A DNA stretch of 64,000 bases from Chamaecrista fasciculata (lineage: Eukaryota; Streptophyta; Magnoliopsida; Fabales; Fabaceae): NCBI GenBank assembly GCA_003254925.1, contig QANZ01047971.1:124001-188000 (forward strand), written 5' to 3'. The position numbers were made by a program, and so were the translations under genes. Of the stretch, positions 61,704 to 64,000 are shown piece by piece. Under the pieces are notes generated by a model. It had not been told where the DNA came from, did not search any database, and saw only the letters and a program-made list of their open reading frames with translations. Position 1 is the first letter of the stretch. Every line of letters begins with the position of its first letter.

Positions 61704-62338
61704 TGCTGCACAACACAAAAAAGAAATTGAATCAGAGGAAATTTTTTGGATTTTTGTGATAATAATTAATGATGTTATTAGCCCTTGACGGTTCGATTAT
61801 TAAATCAAGTGAAGCCAAGAGTGACCAGAAAACAAAGGTGAGTTTTTTTTGACAGAAGAAATTAAAAAATGTGTAGTTTGTCAACGCTAATGCATGGCTT
61901 TGTTTTTCTCTGTAGAAGTCTCTGTTTTCAGATAGAGATAGATGGATAGAGAGGTACAAGACAAAGAAAAGACCCCTCTCTTTTTTTTTTTAATCTAAAT
62001 TTCAAAGTTTAAACCCCCAAAAAAAAATTTTTTTGTCAGTATTTTGAAAGAGACCCAGAAAGGAGACAACCGAAAAGGTGAAAGGAATATTAGAGCACAA
62101 AAATAAAAGATGATGATGATGATGAAGAAGAAGAAAAAAAAAATTAAAAAAAGAAAAAAGAAAAAAGAAAAAAAAAGCTTATCTGTCTGTCTCTCACTGA
62201 CTTTTCAAGAGCAAATCTAAGCGAAAAGGTCCATTTGCGTCATTCTTTTCTTCCTTCTCCTTTCTTCTTCTTCCTCATGAGAGAAGAAGAAAAAAAAAAA
62301 TGAAGGGTACAAAGAGAGAGAGAGAAAAAAAATGGTAC
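61704..62338 (-). other. Probable 5'-UTR intron of the HD-ZIP gene
   Basis: On the minus strand GAAAG|GTACCA (donor, 62,338) and TGCAGCAG|AT (acceptor, 61,704) could bound a leader intron. A first intron in the leader is common in HD-ZIP IV genes. Deduced from consensus only. Confidence 0.45.
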
Positions 62339-63334
62339 CTTTCATAATATTGAAAGTGAGAAAAGTAATAATATAAAGTCCAGAAGAAATATTAGTTGGT
62401 TGGCTGCACAGAAAACAGCCAAGAAAGTTATGAACTTTTCAGATCTTTTTTTTCACACACACTCTCTCTCTCTCTGGGATCTGTGGAAGAGAAAAAGACA
62501 TCAAAGAAAAAAAATGAAAAAAAAATCATATTCTAATGAATAAAAAAAAGAACAAGAGCTGACTTACTATGACTCCAAGGTATTCAGAAAGTCAATGACT
62601 TTCTTTTCCTTCTTCTTCTTTGGATTTGTCTCTTCTTCTTCTTTTCTTCTGGTTTTTTTCTCTCTCTATTATATTATAATCATAAATATTTGATTTGATG
62701 ATGGTTTTCTAACATCATCAAATTCTTCAAGAAGAAGAAGAAAAAAGACCCATCTGAATTCTCTGCTTCTTCTTCTCTACCTCCATTCTCAAATACACAA
62801 ATTTTTTTTTTCTTTCACTTTCTCTCTCTTGTTAGGAGTGATGAATTGAAATATATAGGAAGAGAGAGAAAGAGAGAGTAGTAGTAGGAGGGACCGTGGG
62901 GCCCACTATTAAAAACAAGGGATCGTGATGTCTGCTTCCTTCACAGCGCGTGGTGTCACGCGCGGCGCGTGGGATTGTAAAAATTTGGGACGCGCTATGG
63001 CACTTGGCAGCGCATGGCAGTGCGTGTGACAGACTGGAACTGACCAATGAGAGGACGCCACGTCATTAGGGACAGTTCTGAATTCTACGACTGTGACTGT
63101 CTGAATTTTCATAGAATCCATCAATGGCGTGACTGTAGGATTTTCAACGGATTTTGTGACAATTTTCAACTCATCATTACTAAGTGAGATTTATTTAATT
63201 ATTTTACTTTTTACCGTTATTTATTTTTTTTATAATTTTCAAAATATTGTAATAAAGGAGGAAACTTTTGGGTGGAATCAGAATTACCCACAATTTTGAT
63301 AATTTGAAAAAAAAAGAAATTATTATGATTATTA
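62339..63334 (-). promoter_or_regulatory. Leader and promoter region of the HD-ZIP gene
   Basis: Contains CT-rich tracts (62,455-62,479 and 62,800-62,830) and a GC-rich block at 62,940-63,075 with repeated 'ggcgcgtgg/gcgcatggc' words. No confident TATA box or L1 box could be fixed. Confidence 0.4.
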
Positions 63335-63632
63335 CTCTCTCCGATTCTATATATATATATATATATGATGTTTAAGATAGATATACACACAGACTAAGAA
63401 AATAATTAACTCACCTAAAATGAAGAAAAAAATGAGATAAAAAGTTTAAACTATCCCTATTAAATTATTTCTAGTTAGTCACATAAGTCAATAGTAACTT
63501 TGATTACTCATAGACAAATAGAGGTAGAATGGTACAAAAATAATTAATATTTTCTTGAATTTAAAACATATTAAATATTTTGAAAAAAAATTCCCTAAAA
63601 CATTATATATATATATATAGAATCGGAGGAAG
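63335..63632. mobile_element. 298-bp Stowaway-type MITE
   Basis: Termini CTCTCTCCGATTCTATATAT and the complement of ATATATAGAATCGGAGGAAG, flanked by TA on each side. The CTCCCTCCG-like end and TA target are those of Tc1/mariner Stowaway MITEs. Confidence 0.75.
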
Positions 63633-64000
63633 TATATAATATCATTTGATTGTATCTATCTTTGCCTGACTGTAAAAAGGGAAGAAAACCACAATTCCCA
63701 ATATTCAGTTTCTATTTCTGAGCCATTTTAAAATAAAGTTTTTGGCAAAAATGCAAAGATTTATTCCGTGTCAATATTGTCAATAAATATATACTTTTTC
63801 AATTAGGACACTAAATGTGAACATGGAAATATGTAAAGGTTTACTCAATGTGTGTGGGTTACCAAAATGAGATGTGTAATATATATCTTGACAAATTAAA
63901 GAAATCCAACCTCAACTAATTATATTTAATTTATGAATTAAGAAAAAATTAAATTTATAATACGATAATACGGTTATTTACGTGACCTAACTCAAACGGC
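63633..64000. other. AT-rich intergenic DNA
   Basis: Nothing recognisable. Confidence 0.6.

Noticed and set aside
61671-61718. N-terminal extension of the HD-ZIP protein
   Set aside because: The upstream in-frame codon is TTG, not ATG, and the segment spans a likely leader intron acceptor.

Overview
The window is nuclear DNA from a flowering plant, almost certainly a eudicot. Genes have GT-AG introns, intergenic DNA is very AT-rich, and plant-only families are present (HD-ZIP class IV, FT/TFL1, XBAT, PORR). The style of the tRNA-derived SINEs and the abundance of 'ggtccct' foldback elements suggest a rosid, perhaps a legume; this placement is weak.

Left half (1-31,200) is a transposon graveyard without a convincing host gene. 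It opens with the 3' end of a Tat-like Ty3/gypsy retrotransposon. Then come Mutator-like (MULE) and foldback elements, many with exact 9-10 bp target-site duplications, and two elements that seem to carry host-gene fragments (BTB-like at 7.6 kb, an uncharacterised plant protein at 25.3 kb). A complete 6,979-bp MULE lies at 11,625-18,603. There are also a solo Copia-type LTR, a LINE fragment split by a hAT MITE, a pair of 180-bp Helitron-like repeats, and a SINE. The big MULE has a transposase gene reading inward from the left terminus and a separate small gene reading inward from the right. That second gene encodes a GRF zinc finger, coiled coil and membrane segment. The arrangement resembles maize MuDR but the second protein is different.

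Right half (31,300-64,000) holds four host genes. A BFT (FT/TFL1 family) floral-repressor type gene is on + (31,328-32,548). On - are an XBAT33 ankyrin-RING E3 ligase (34,688-39,930), an intronless PORR organellar RNA-splicing-factor-like gene (49,289-50,701) and an ANL2/HDG1-type HD-ZIP IV homeobox gene (54,802-61,670). All four reading frames assemble without defects. They are unrelated and not co-regulated in any way the sequence shows. Between them lie a 140-bp tandem repeat array, two more SINEs, two abutting MULEs with overlapping target-site duplications and a Stowaway MITE. A tandem array of tRNA-like units sits inside an intron of the homeobox gene.

Family names rest on recall of protein families; no database search was possible. 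Exon borders were deduced from splice consensus plus frame continuity.
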